Shown one piece after another: positions 56,401 through 64,000 of a stretch of 64,000 nucleotides of DNA (the stretch's first letter is position 1; every line of letters begins with the position of its first letter). The stretch is from Epiperipatus broadwayi (taxonomy: Eukaryota > Onychophora > Udeonychophora > Euonychophora > Peripatidae): assembly GCA_028023455.1 (NCBI GenBank), contig JAQFVV010006215.1, positions 5,129,230 through 5,193,229 on the forward strand, given 5' to 3'. Under the pieces are notes generated by a model, which saw only the letters and a list, made by a program, of their open reading frames with translations, searched no databases and had not been told where the DNA came from. The position numbers were made by a program, and so were the translations under genes.

Positions 56401-59205
56401 TATTCTGCTTAACAACAGCAAGGAATAGCTATGTGTTCACATGGTCATCTTCGATGAGCAATATTTATGTGGACGAACTTCAAACCACATATATAATACT
56501 ACCGCATAGATATCAAAAGTCTAGCTTCGTTACTTTGATGATACATTTACTGTATGACCACATAATAAAACAATATTACAAACATTCTGGACACACATCA
56601 ATAACACATATATCCCTTAATTGAATTCACAATAAAATCTAAACAAAAATTGGCAGATGTTCTTGTGTCAAGGCTACCTCTTATCACAGTCAAAATTACG
56701 GTTTCCAAAAGAAAATACTTAGTATATACTTCCAAATATGGAGTCATACTATTATTAGTGAGCAAAGCAAAAATAATTTAAGAAACTAGTGATTTTGAAA
56801 AAGAAAAAACCTACATTGAACAAACTCTCATGAAAACTGTTTATCCATTAGCTGTCATTTAAAAAAAAGCCCTTAAATAAACCTCAAAAAGGAACACCAA
56901 AAGAAAATTAAATTTTAGATAATGTAATGTAGTGTATTCATCTGCAATCAATATAACATAAAAATAACCTTCCAAATCCATAGCCTATTACAAAGAATCC
57001 TAATCTCTACAATTAGAAATACTGAAAAATAAAGACTACATTTACGAACACCATATGAATATAGAAGATATTGGGGAAACCATTTGCTCCATTGAAAAGT
57101 AATTAAACTAGCACAAACTGTTAGAAAAAAAAATAGATATATCTAAAATAGCAAATCATATATGTACCAAAACACGAAAAAAAAAAAAAATTTAAAAAGC
57201 TGTTGACATGGCAATGGCAAACAACTCCATAAACCAATCTAATATGATAATTCATAATATTTGGAAACTATTTATTAATTTTGCTCTTAAGAAAAAAATG
57301 TAGAAATCCAAAGAACCATTATAAGTATATAAAATTTCTACTCACTTGTTCCTTTTCATCATCATAAATTCAATATTCTTGAATCAAGGTCCCAGATTTG
57401 ATTCCCATGCTAATACTATCATTGGTCAAGTCAGCATCAGCTGAAGAAGAGAGAAAAATAATACCACTTGAAATGTTATACTATATACTAATCTGTGAGT
57501 TATTAACAGTTGAATGTATTTTGGAAAGTTCAAATAAAGCTTGAATTTTTCTAAATAAGTATGACTAAAATACTAGAGTCAAAAACTTTCAGATAAACAC
57601 AAATCATGTTTAATACTTTGTCTATATTCTCCAATCTTGTTAATTTTGACAGGTAGCAAAAGTTTTTTTCTCACCCCCCAATCTTAAGAAAATGATTGAG
57701 ATGCAAAAAACTCTAAAAAATATGCAATAAAATAAGTTATGAATATATAAAACTAAGTGTTAATAATAATGTCAGAGATTGTAAACATTTTTGTTCTTTA
57801 TGTTTCTATTAAAATATGTATGAAAGTATTACTTACTTTTGCAGACGGGGATCCATTGGATTTGGCATCTAAAGATATTGAAGTAACTTTAAGATGATTT
57901 TTTTCTTCATTGTCAGACAAATGATGAGACTGGAATTAAAAAAAATTAATTAGTAATTTTTTATTATTATTAGCAAAGAACATATATGTAAATGATATTC
58001 TTTAAATCTCTTTTCAATAAACACTGAAATGCACCAATATATGATAACCCACAAAAGCAAATGTGTTTTACCAATGCTATATTTAGAATTATTAAAAAAA
58101 CTATTTTGCATTATACCTATAATACAAAAAATAATTATAAGTGAGAAAAATATTTATTTAATTTATCATAACAATTTAATCATTAATCGATTTTTTTATA
58201 TTTACATTACTAAGACATAAATAAAATAAAAATGTTTAAATTAAATTAGTTTATTGTAATTCAAATCAAAAAAACTATTTGCATTAGAAATACTTGTCCT
58301 CTCTCTTTTGAAGCTATGGGATGAGATTTATCATTTTAAAAACTTGCACAAAAAAATTTTTTTTTAACAATTTTCAAAAAAAAAAACTGGAATGAATTCA
58401 TAATATGTAGTTATTTAAAAAACATATTAAATGAAATAGTTTTAAATGAAGTTTATCTAAAAATGAGTTTTTTAAATTTTTATTAATATATATATATTAA
58501 TAAATGACCTACTTGTTGCCTTGATTGACTCAAACTTTCAATAGTATCAATCGGTGGGAGAGGAGTGTGAATACTTCTAGACCAACCAGATACTGGTAGT
58601 GTTGGAGATAAAATGCAATCTCTAGACATAGGAAGTCGGGTTCCTCTCAAAATTGCATGCATATTCAAGCAATCATTCCCCTAAATAAAAATTATAATTA
58701 ATATATTTTTAAAATAAAATAATAAAAATATTAATCTTGTTATTTGACAAAAATATCCTATTAAATTACAATTATCTATTGACTTTATTCATATAATTAA
58801 CAAGTAATACAATTACTTATAATTAGGGAAAATAATTATGCATCATATCAGGCATAGAATAAAATATCAAATAAAATGATGAAACAAAATGTTTTGTAAC
58901 ATAATAAATAACAAATCAAGAAAACTCCTACTCTAAATAATTAATAGTGTAAATCAACATCATTTCCCAACAATAATATAAATTGCATAAAAATAATACA
59001 TAAATTGATTTTTACCAATAATACAGCACTTTTTGGAGCTTCTAAAGGCAAAAGACGCCCTCCTCTAGGAGTAGCTTTTCTGGCTGATGGTTGACGACTA
59101 TTTGAAGAGGTTAATAAGTCTGCTCTTACACTTAGAGGCCGAAACGATAATTTACAAAATGGACCTGATGTTGGACGAACATTAAATCTAAAATCATTTG
59201 CATCT
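35336..59205 (-). CDS. Unidentified Ser/Arg/Pro-rich protein, C-terminal part (5 exons)
   Basis: I do not recognise this gene. Exons on the - strand, in order: 59205-59016, 58680-58513, 57929-57837, 39594-39522, 35436-35336. All junctions are GT-AG, the phases are compatible (entry phase 1, then 0, 0, 0, 1), and they give 207 codons plus TGA. The predicted protein is rich in Ser, Pro, Arg and Leu with little regular structure. Notable segments are FNVRPTSGPFCKLSFRPLSV, RQPSARKATPRGGRLLPLEA, LPVSGWSRSIHTPLPPIDTI and a tail ending HYHHQVP. The many S/T-P and R-x-x-S sites suggest a phosphoregulated disordered C-terminal region; this is inference. The 5' part must lie beyond 59206. The gene converges on BMS1. 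The intron between exons 3 and 4 (39595-57836) is 18 kb and full of transposons, so a missed exon there is possible. Confidence 0.75.
35437..36180. other. Intron sequence of the - strand gene, nothing recognised
   Basis: AT-rich sequence with short T and TA runs. No element ends seen. Confidence 0.5.
36226..36565. mobile_element. Family F1 copy 2
   Basis: It begins with AAACATCACATGATCAT and continues with CTATATGATTATAT, CTCAGATCCAAGGCTCCTC, CTAGAAACTAGTC and ACTAGATAGGGATTTT, all in the order seen at 8165-9230 (without the insert) and 49703-50065. The clear right inverted end is missing. Two overlapping open frames here (36369-36563 -, 36385-36570 +) are by-products of the repeat, not genes. 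Confidence 0.7.
36900..39430 (-). mobile_element. Decayed non-LTR retrotransposon, - strand
   Basis: On the - strand from about 39430, fragments of RT and flanking regions appear in order. A Lys-rich linker is followed by KLKSGKARGLDGWGKE (RT block 0/1). Next comes VGEMQGGFRTDRCIRDSLF (38778-38566, the GFR-x-GRS-like block), and finally LLFKAQTGSLAIRECTNKW with VCKLYKEGIKNIRHLLIE near 37478-37239. The last part resembles the C-terminal C-x2-C...H zinc module with Cys partly lost. Many frameshifts and stops. It differs from both LINEs in the BMS1 intron. It lies sense with the - strand gene, in its intron. Confidence 0.75.
38915..39085. repeat. 86-bp tandem duplication inside the LINE relic
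   Basis: The unit CACCATCTTTCC...ATTCATTTTCCAT (38915-39000) is followed immediately by a second copy (39001-39085) with few changes. It duplicates the codons for the KSGKARGLDGW segment, an internal event in the relic. Confidence 0.85.
39522..39594 (-). CDS. Unidentified - strand gene, fourth exon found
   Basis: Acceptor TTTTAG, 24 codons plus one base (FNSLVSSHRSSTGVSTSQ, then GFQSPF), donor GTAAGC. It follows the 18-kb intron. The reading frame is fixed by the next exon, which stops properly only in this phase. Confidence 0.7.
39595..40425. other. Intron sequence, nothing recognised
   Basis: AT-rich intron of the - strand gene, with A/T runs. No element boundary seen before the composition changes near 40430. 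Confidence 0.5.
41097..43346 (-). repeat. LTR (3' in element sense)
   Basis: 2250 bp, starting TATAACGATCCAAACG and ending GTGCTCGTTACA on the + strand (TGTAACGAGC on the - strand). It contains two related sub-motifs, ATTCATCGTAAGATAC at 41648 and TACTCACCGTAAGGTATCATT at 41714. A similar one, TACTCATCGTAAGGTACCAC, lies in the interior at about 43747. Confidence 0.9.
43524..43537 (-). promoter_or_regulatory. Polypurine tract candidate, 177 bp from the LTR
   Basis: On the - strand GGGGGGAGGGG is followed by TGTTAACG, which looks like a polypurine tract plus an LTR-like start. However, the duplicated LTR begins about 177 bp further on, at 43346. Normally the tract abuts the LTR. Confidence 0.4.
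44096..44113 (-). promoter_or_regulatory. Primer-binding-site-like sequence of the giant-LTR element
   Basis: On the - strand TTGGCGTCCCAAGTGTGG follows the LTR end within two bases. It is similar to the tRNA-Lys-type TGGCGCCCAACGTGGGGC site, with several mismatches. Confidence 0.6.
44115..46358 (-). repeat. LTR (5' in element sense)
   Basis: 2244 bp, nearly identical to 41097-43346 over its whole length. Differences seen are a C/T (41771 vs 44790), a small deletion and T/C changes near 45850, and a few changes in the T-rich end. Confidence 0.9.
46363..47546. other. Repeat-like flank right of the giant-LTR element
   Basis: Moderate-GC sequence without ORFs. On the - strand, 46700-46790 has a GGTAGAGCAGTC word and a GAGTTTAAGACC word that resemble tRNA promoter boxes, but their spacing is too short for a tRNA. 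Confidence 0.4.
47547..47604. repeat. 29-bp tandem duplication
   Basis: AGTGGTTAGTTAGCTAACTA plus GAATTTAAA occurs twice head to tail. Each unit contains the palindrome TTAGTTAGCTAACTAA-like TAGTTAGCTAACTA. Confidence 0.9.
47745..47860. repeat. Three imperfect tandem repeats (about 40-47 bp)
   Basis: The words TATTATAGCAGCATTCTTC, TATTATAGCGGCATTCTTC and TGTTATAGCGGCATTCTTG head three successive units of slightly different length. This kind of short array is common in LTR/UTR regions of retroelements. Confidence 0.8.
47868..47955. repeat. 44-bp perfect tandem duplication
   Basis: GTCGGATGGAAACGAACCTG and the following TCGCCTCCTTACGGAGTGATAGCT occur twice without change. The unit contains the inverted pair CTCC TTAC GGAG. 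Confidence 0.9.
48707..49358. other. Intron sequence, no gene supported
   Basis: Includes an 82-codon open frame (48946-49194, +) with unusually high-complexity coding-like sequence (RFESNTDEWATRLIMKW). It also contains the words GGTTGAGAATCACTGCACTAG, which resemble DNA-transposon ends, so it is probably transposon-derived rather than a gene. Confidence 0.4.
49359..49702. mobile_element. Family F1 copy 3, 344 bp with 23-bp inverted ends
   Basis: CTTTGAAACATCACATGATC at the left and its inverted copy at the right (49680-49702, one mismatch). The interior carries TTGGATCTGAGAACAATGCAC in inverted sense relative to the adjacent unit. No coding capacity. Confidence 0.85.
49703..50070. repeat. 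Family F1 adjoining unit, copy 3
   Basis: Directly follows the TIR unit, as in copy 1. Shared words are GATCTGAGTGATTATA, CTAGAAATTAGTCTGGAGATA and ACTAGATAGGGATCAAAATG. The constant association of the two units shows they are parts of one larger foldback element. Confidence 0.7.
50071..51070. other. Intron sequence left of the Gypsy relic
   Basis: It may include remains of a 5' LTR (TGTTATATCTCGACTTACC at about 50174), but the 3' counterpart is too diverged to prove it. No gene seen. Confidence 0.35.
52316..52403 (+). repeat. 24-bp coding minisatellite in the Gypsy relic tail
   Basis: Imperfect tandem units of the form TCATCAGCCAACAATGAAGA, in frame as SSANNEES-like octapeptides, immediately follow the integrase C-terminal tail. 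Low-complexity Ser/Glu tails are common at the Pol C-terminus of such elements. Confidence 0.75.
52551..52565 (+). promoter_or_regulatory. Polypurine tract of the Gypsy relic
   Basis: GGAGGGGGGAGGGAA follows the end of the pol relic by about 60 bp and is the expected position before a 3' LTR. The core GGGGGGAGGG is also found in the giant-LTR element. Confidence 0.65.
52566..53150. other. Possible 3' LTR remnant and intron sequence
   Basis: If the Gypsy relic keeps its 3' LTR it would start here, but no matching 5' copy is clear. Open frames 52648-52956 (-) and 52833-53042 (+) show no recognisable domain. Confidence 0.35.
53151..53611. mobile_element. 461-bp palindromic element, family F3
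   Basis: Left arm 53151-53349 and right arm about 53350-53611 are inverted copies of high identity (CTTAGCCAGAGCCAGCACTT, AGGAACCCCTCCCC, CAGACACTAGATCT, AGCAACCCAAA). The right arm holds one extra 60-bp tandem unit (53351-53410, 53411-53470). The same family makes the larger foldback at 62229-63606. No ORF. Confidence 0.88.
53612..54179. other. Intron sequence, nothing recognised
   Basis: AT-rich sequence with an A run near 53786-53799; the T run at about 54191 just beyond marks the end region of the next element. Confidence 0.5.
54180..56005 (-). mobile_element. Penelope-like element, - strand copy, decayed
   Basis: Reading on the - strand from the junction near 56000: DKGNATVLMDNTNYNNKIRD (about 55992-55933, an RT N-terminal signature of Penelope-like elements). 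Then comes an RT core segment around 55457-55272 with QYNTEFFQYHQ, a degenerate AMG...IYMEELE and WLHNVNDIFVV. The last stands in the position of the catalytic YVDD box, with its first Asp changed. At about 54738-54700 a CECGRRYIN GIY-YIG remnant follows. Many stops; non-functional. Antisense alignment with the + strand copy at 56006-57480 is clear over its whole length. Confidence 0.8.
56006..57480 (+). mobile_element. Penelope-like element, + strand copy, head to head with the previous
   Basis: Starting at about 56010, the + strand repeats the sequence of the - strand copy in inverted order (GCTACAGTTATAATGATTAA..., CACAGAAACAAAATTACA, TTATTCAGAAAA). It includes SSMSNIYVDELQT near 56450, RYFDDTFTV (catalytic Asp pair kept, stop right after) at about 56528-56554, and a GIY-YIG remnant PYEYRRYWGN at 57051-57080. 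It ends near 57480, where GATTCCCATGCTAATACTAT matches the end of the other copy (54270-54297 inverted). Both copies carry independent stops. Confidence 0.8.
57837..57929 (-). CDS. Unidentified - strand gene, third exon found
   Basis: Acceptor AATTCCAG, 31 codons in phase 0 (SHHLSDNEEKNHLKV ... SNGSPSAK), strong donor GTAAGT. Acidic and Ser-rich, consistent with a disordered tail. Confidence 0.75.
57930..58512. other. Short intron of the - strand gene, nothing recognised
   Basis: AT-rich intron with T/A runs. The open frame 58029-58220 has no coding signature. Confidence 0.5.
58513..58680 (-). CDS. Unidentified - strand gene, second exon found
   Basis: Acceptor TTTATTTAG, 56 codons in phase 0 (GNDCLNMHAILRGTRLPMSR ... 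TIESLSQSRQQ), donor GTAGGT. It is joined in frame to the preceding exon through a 335-bp intron. Confidence 0.78.
59016..59205 (-). CDS. Unidentified - strand gene, first exon found
   Basis: Acceptor TTTGATTTCAG, then A GAT GCA AAT; the single leading base completes a codon from an upstream exon. 63 complete codons follow (DANDFRFNVRPTSG ... PLEAPKSAVLL), with donor GTAAAAA. Codon use and composition (Arg, Pro, Ser) contrast with the AT-rich surroundings. Confidence 0.78.
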
Positions 59206-60241
59206 CTGAAATCAAATAAAATAAAAATCATTAAAAAATGAATAAAAATTAACTATCAGATAATAAAAAGATCAAGATTTAGAAAGATTTCCCATTATAT
59301 GTTTTTAAACTATATTTTTATATGAAACAAAAAGATAAAACAGAAGTATTTTATTATCAAGTTGTCTAATATATATATAAGATAATGATTATGCTTTAAT
59401 CAATTTCTTTCTTTTTTTTTTTTTTGATTCTACAAATAAGCAAAAATAGTTCAACTTTATGATTTAATTTAAAATACAACATGAGTAATCCCTAATAATA
59501 CTAAATGATTCTTTATATAATCCATGAAAAATATAACTTTTCTATATTGTAGAAAATACTTCCAGATGCATGAACTCTAGTTTCATTCAAAAGCGTCAAG
59601 TAAGTTCTAATGCTGTAAAAACTTGAATAAAACTTTTAATATTCTACTACTATAAGCCATTTTATATATATTATGAATTTACAATACACAATATTATGTA
59701 ATAAATTAAAAAGTATGATCTTCCTCATAATATGATAAATTTGGACATAATCACTGCCAGACTTTATGCATTATTTATCATATGATGAGAGAAAAATCGT
59801 AGCTCTCAATTTATTTTATATAATAATTAAAATATTTACTATATACAAAAGTGTTTACTTCTGAAAAATATTTAGGAAGATGTGATCTTCCAGTTTCCAT
59901 ACATATCTGAAATATGTACAGCTGATTGATGACTCTTATAAAATCTAGAGTATTAAGATAAAACTCATTCTATCTTTATTTTAAAGCTAAGTCAGACAAA
60001 ACAACAATTATTAGATTACATGATTTCAGTTTACAATTGCCTGTTTTAATTGGTCTTTTGCCTAATTACTGCATAACTGAAGTTTATCTAGGTAAAATAC
60101 ATAAAAATTCCCATTATAATTTCAACATAAATATAAAACATCAAATCAAAATTAAATAATTTTTTTTATTTATTATGGCAAAATCTATAAAATCAATTTA
60201 AAAATTAATTTCAGATTTCAAAACAAAACATAATTTTATCT
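59206..60241. other. Probable intron upstream of the known exons
   Basis: AT-rich sequence containing the weak candidate exon 59859-59906. Nothing else recognised. Confidence 0.5.
59859..59906 (-). CDS. Candidate upstream exon of the - strand gene (weak)
   Basis: On the - strand CATATTTCAG precedes a 48-nt stretch followed by GTAAAC. Its phase (1 in, 2 out) would join correctly to the exon at 59205-59016, giving YVWKLEDHIFLNIFQK before DANDFR. The splice signals are only moderate and no homology is known to me, so it may be chance. Confidence 0.25.
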
Positions 60242-60850
60242 GTACATGTGAGTTTTCAAGTAAACCAAGATGGCACCCCGTATTTTTAATAAATGTACAA
60301 TTTTGAGGACCAAAAATGTGTTAGTTGTTAAATTAAAACAAAATTAATAAGTTGATTGTTAAATTTAAAAAAGGAAATAAATTCTGAAAAATTTCATTAA
60401 GAAGCTTTATTTCAATTTTTTTTTTTTACTTATAACATGGGAAATGAGATGCTCTTAACATTGTTATACTTTGGTTCAATGCATGTTTCTTTTTGTCAGC
60501 ATGCTGCAGTGGACTATTTCCAAAGATACAGGATCCTGCCCTCTCGAAAAGTGTGAATTAATGACTGCACACTATACATGAATAAAGTGTAAATATTGTA
60601 TTTATATATTTTTTTATTTTTCTGTTTAATAAATTAATCCAAAAAGAAAATAAATTGTAAATATTGTAATTAATTTTTCCACAATGATTTCTTTTTTTAA
60701 AATAACAGTAATAAAAAATAAAATGTATTATTAAATACGATGTCTCCTAGCAGGTATTTTTTTTTGCAAACATTTTTGGGGGACCCCAAAAACAGCAATT
60801 TATCCAAAATACAGACTGCCATCTTCGTTTACTTGAAAACTCACAAGTAC
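60242..60850. mobile_element. 609-bp TIR element without ORF
   Basis: Left end GTACATGTGAGTTTTCAAGT with AAACCAAGATGGCA, right end (inverted) GTACTTGTGAGTTTTCAAGT with AAACGAAGATGGCA, about 35 bp of inverted repeat with few mismatches. The interior is AT-rich with no transposase frame. Probably a MITE derived from a DNA transposon. Confidence 0.8.
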
Positions 60851-61356
60851 CATTTTATCTTCAAAAGAAATGTTTTCTTTTCTTACATCAATTATGCTTC
60901 AATATACTTATAATTTAGTATTTACAATATTTTGGATAATTTAAAAGAAAATTTTATACTGTACAAGTTTTATTTTTAAAAAAAATTGTCAATGGTTTCA
61001 AAATAAAGTCCTAAATATTTCAATCTAAAACTGTTATACATATAGAAATACAAAAGAAAAACAAATATAAAATTAAAATAAACTTTAAATTTTAAAATTC
61101 AAACCAAAACTTGCATTTTTTTTTTTAAAAAATGCAGCAAATCTAAATTCCTTTCTCACATAGGTCAATCAATTAACACTTACTTATGCAATATACATAC
61201 TAAGAAAATATTTGTTATCCTTAAGTAAAATAAGTGATATCACTTCCTTATTTAGTTTTATTGTGTACCTTTTTGAAAATATTTAACAATATAAATAATT
61301 ATCTATAAACAAAATTATTTTCTGATATGAAATATAATTTTATATTACATTTTTAT
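60851..61356. other. Sequence between repeat elements, nothing recognised
   Basis: AT-rich, no gene or element ends. Confidence 0.5.
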
Positions 61357-61896
61357 CTATAAATGACTGAATACTAACACTTCAAACACATGATAAAGTC
61401 TTTGGAAAAGATAGAATGGCCATCTATCTTTTCAAACCCAAATGCTTTTGTATGGGCAAATCTTAAGTTAAAATCTGCAAAGCACATGTGCAACAGCTTA
61501 ATGCTGTTTAAATATTACAGTTTATAAACATTGCGCTATATAAAATAATTGATTTATTTACATATATTTAATTTCAAATAAGAATGACGTATCGTAAATT
61601 CTAGTAAATTTCACCAGCATCATTCGTTCAAGCATGTAAAAGTAATTTAAAATAATTATTTAATATCTTCATGCTTTCACTTTCAAACACTTAAGATTTG
61701 CCCATACAAAAGCGTTTGGGTTCGAAAAGATAGATGGCCACTCTATCTTTTCCAAAGACTTTATCATGTGTTTGAAGTGTTAGTATTCAGTCATTTATAG
61801 TTAAAATCTGCAAAGCGCATGTGCAACAGCTTAATGCTGTTTAAATATTACAGTTTATAAACATCGCGCTATATAAAATAATTGATTTATTTACAT
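61357..61896. repeat. Mosaic of an inverted and a direct repeat (A-B-spacer-A'-B)
   Basis: A (61357-61467, 111 bp) recurs inverted at 61690-61800. B (61468-61563, 96 bp; AATCTGCAAAGCACATGTGC...) recurs in direct orientation at 61801-61896. Both pairs are nearly identical. So A and B abut in both places, but A is flipped relative to B. No ORF. Confidence 0.9.
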
Positions 61897-62228
61897 TACA
61901 TTTTTATATATATATAATGAATGATTTGAGGTAATGAGGAAAATGAAGTTTAAATTAAAAGAATATAAAATGAAAATTTTGATTTTAAGAGAACATTTGG
62001 AATTCAAATTTTGGATTTTTAAATCTTATTTAATATTACATGTATTATTGTTTTTTTATTTTTTAATTATATGCATTTAATAATTTTAGATTGAGATACA
62101 CAGAAATTTATATAAACTGTTCATTTTTTAAAAATATGATAGAATTATTTTTAAATTATTCAAAGTTTATTAGTTATAAAAAATAAAGTCATATATCACA
62201 TGACCTAATCTTTTTAAGCTTGTAAATA

Positions 62229-63606
62229 AAAAACAATGAGCAGTGCTGATTGCTCTAACAAGTTTTATTGATAAATGCCAGCAAGAGAAAGCATTTTAAA
62301 ATCTCTATCTAGAAACCACCCCCTAACCAATGGTTTCATGTTTTGGCACTCTTCAGTGAGACACTAGGATAGTTTCAGACACTAGAATCTAAAAATACCA
62401 ACCTATCTATTGAGTGGAAAATCTGAAATTTTCAGACATCTACATGTCTTCAAACCCAGCTATCCAACTCAAATAGCTATATGGGCTGAGAGATCTTCAG
62501 CCAAACCATATATTAATAGCCTTAGCAATATAACATTGCTTAAGACTTTAAGGCAAAAGACTATAAATAATCAATAAAAATTATTCATATATCACATGAC
62601 CTAATCTTTTTTAATTTGTAAATAAAAACAATGAGCTGTGCTAATTGCTCTAACAAGCTTTATTGATAAATGACAGCAAGAGAAAGCATTTTAAAATCTC
62701 TATCTAGAAACCACACCCTAACCTCAGACCAATGGTTTCGTTCTTTGACACTCCTCAGTCAGGCGCTGCTAGTTTGAGATACTAGATCTAAAAATACCAA
62801 CCCAAAGCCAGCATTTATCTAAAAGTTGTAAATTGAAATTTTCAGACACCTACACATTTTATTGCTAAGGCTATTAATATATAGTTTGGCTGAAGATTTC
62901 TCAGCACATACAGCTATTTGAATTGGATAGCTGGGTTTGAAGACATGTAGGTGTCTGAAAATTTCAATTTTACCACTCAATGGATAACTTTTAAATAAAT
63001 GCTGGCTTTGGGTTGGTATTTTTAGATCTAGTATCTCAAACTACTGTAGCACCTCACTGAGGAGGGTCAAAGCATGAAACCATTGGTCTGAGGTTAGGGT
63101 GTAATTTCTAGGTAGAGATTTTAAAATGCTTTCTCTTGCTGGCATTTATCAATAAAGCTTGTTAGAGAAATTAGCACAGCTCATTGTTTTTTATTTTCAA
63201 GATTAAAAAGATTGTCATGTGATATATGACTTTAATTTTTATTGACTATTTAAGGTATTTTGCTTTAAAGTTTTAAGCAATGTTATTTGCTAAGGCTAAG
63301 ATCTCTCAGCTCCATATAGCTTTTTCAGTTGGATCGCTGGGTTTGAAGACATATAATTGAAAATTTAAAGAAAATTAAGATTTTTCACTCAATAGACAAC
63401 TTTTAGATATATGCTGACTTTGGATTGGTACTTTTAGATCCAGTGTCTGAAACTATCCTAGCGCCTCTCTGAGGAGTACCTCAGCATGAAACCACTGGTC
63501 TGAGGCTAGAGTGTGGTTTCCAGCTAGAGATTTTAAAATGCTTTCTCTTGCTGGCATTTATCAATAAAGCTTATTAGAGCAATTAGCACAGCTCATTGTT
63601 TTTTAT
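62229..63606. mobile_element. 1.4-kb compound foldback, family F3
   Basis: Two successive units in one sense (about 62229-62586 and 62632-62880) are followed by inverted copies of both (about 62880-63190 and 63255-63606), centred near 62900. Shared words include CAATGAGC, GATAAATG-CAGCAAGAGAAAGC, TTTTAAAATCTCTATCTAGA, CACTAGA/TCTAAAAATACCAACC and AGACATGTAGGTGTCTGAAA. The arm words (TTTTAAAATCTCT, GGTTTCATG, CTAAAAATA) link it to the palindrome at 53151-53611. No transposase frame is present. Confidence 0.85.
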
Positions 63607-64000
63607 TAATTATAACCTTTTTTTTTTTATTTAGCATATGGGCCTTTTTTTTTATTAGACAGCTTAAATAAAATCAATAATCAAGTCCTTTAAGCTGCCA
63701 TTATAGCCATAAATGTGAGTCATTAACTATGTGGGACATGATTTGTATTTCTTTACTTCTACATAAGTCAGTGGATGTTAAATTCCATTTATGAAGCACA
63801 TGAATGCATTAGTCATCAAGCTGGCTTTACTGTTGGTTTTTTTTTAAAAAAACTTGTTTGGAATCTTGTAATTATAGATTGCAAATGCAAAACAAAAAAA
63901 TTTCAAGATTTCTCTTAAAGATGAAAAACTTATTACATTAAACTTTTTGAAACCTGGTTGAAATAAATTTTTAAAATGATTTTACAACTATTGGTATGTT
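63607..64000. other. Right end of the window, nothing recognised
   Basis: AT-rich sequence with T and A runs. No exon or element ends seen. Confidence 0.5.

Overview
The window is AT-rich metazoan nuclear DNA with spliced genes, long introns and many decayed transposable elements. No bacterial or phage features were seen. The gene structure and the element mix (RTE-type and other non-LTR elements, Penelope-like elements with GIY-YIG remnants, Ty3/Gypsy relics, foldback/MITE families, a tRNA-derived retroposon) suggest an invertebrate. An arthropod, perhaps a chelicerate, is my inference and is not proven.

Two protein-coding genes converge. On the + strand, eight exons between 576 and 24617 encode the last 348 residues of BMS1, the GTPase-like 40S ribosome-assembly factor; the 5' part lies left of the window. 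On the - strand, five exons between 59205 and 35336 encode the C-terminal 207 residues of a Ser/Arg/Pro-rich protein that I do not recognise; its 5' part probably lies to the right. About 10.7 kb of gene-free AT-rich DNA separates the two stop codons.

BMS1 introns. Intron 918-10771 holds an antisense RTE-like element (about 1463-4075), a 5'-truncated sense LINE with a poly(A) tail (5286-6878), a TIR/foldback element split by a GC-richer insert (7912-9230), and an inverted-repeat family (9905-10475). Intron 10895-18482 holds a 407-bp palindrome (13225-13631) and a pol-less LTR element (13874-18131) encoding one coiled-coil/basic protein. Intron 20207-23930 holds a tRNA-Gly-derived retroposon with a perfect 14-bp target duplication (22058-22181) and a Penelope-like fragment between inverted repeats (22643-23267).

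Introns of the - strand gene. Intron 35437-39521 holds a decayed LINE. The 18-kb intron 39595-57836 holds an LTR element with nearly identical 2.25-kb LTRs around a 768-bp interior (41097-46358), set in an older GC-richer repeat block. It also holds a TIR element (49359-50070), a Ty3/Gypsy relic (about 51071-52565), a palindrome (53151-53611), and two Penelope-like elements joined head to head (about 54180-57480). Upstream of the known exons are a TIR element (60242-60850), a mixed inverted/direct repeat (61357-61896), and a 1.4-kb foldback (about 62229-63606) related to the 53-kb palindrome.

The genes themselves look ordinary. The unusual content is the repeat architecture, especially the giant-LTR element, the pol-less LTR element and the nested foldbacks.
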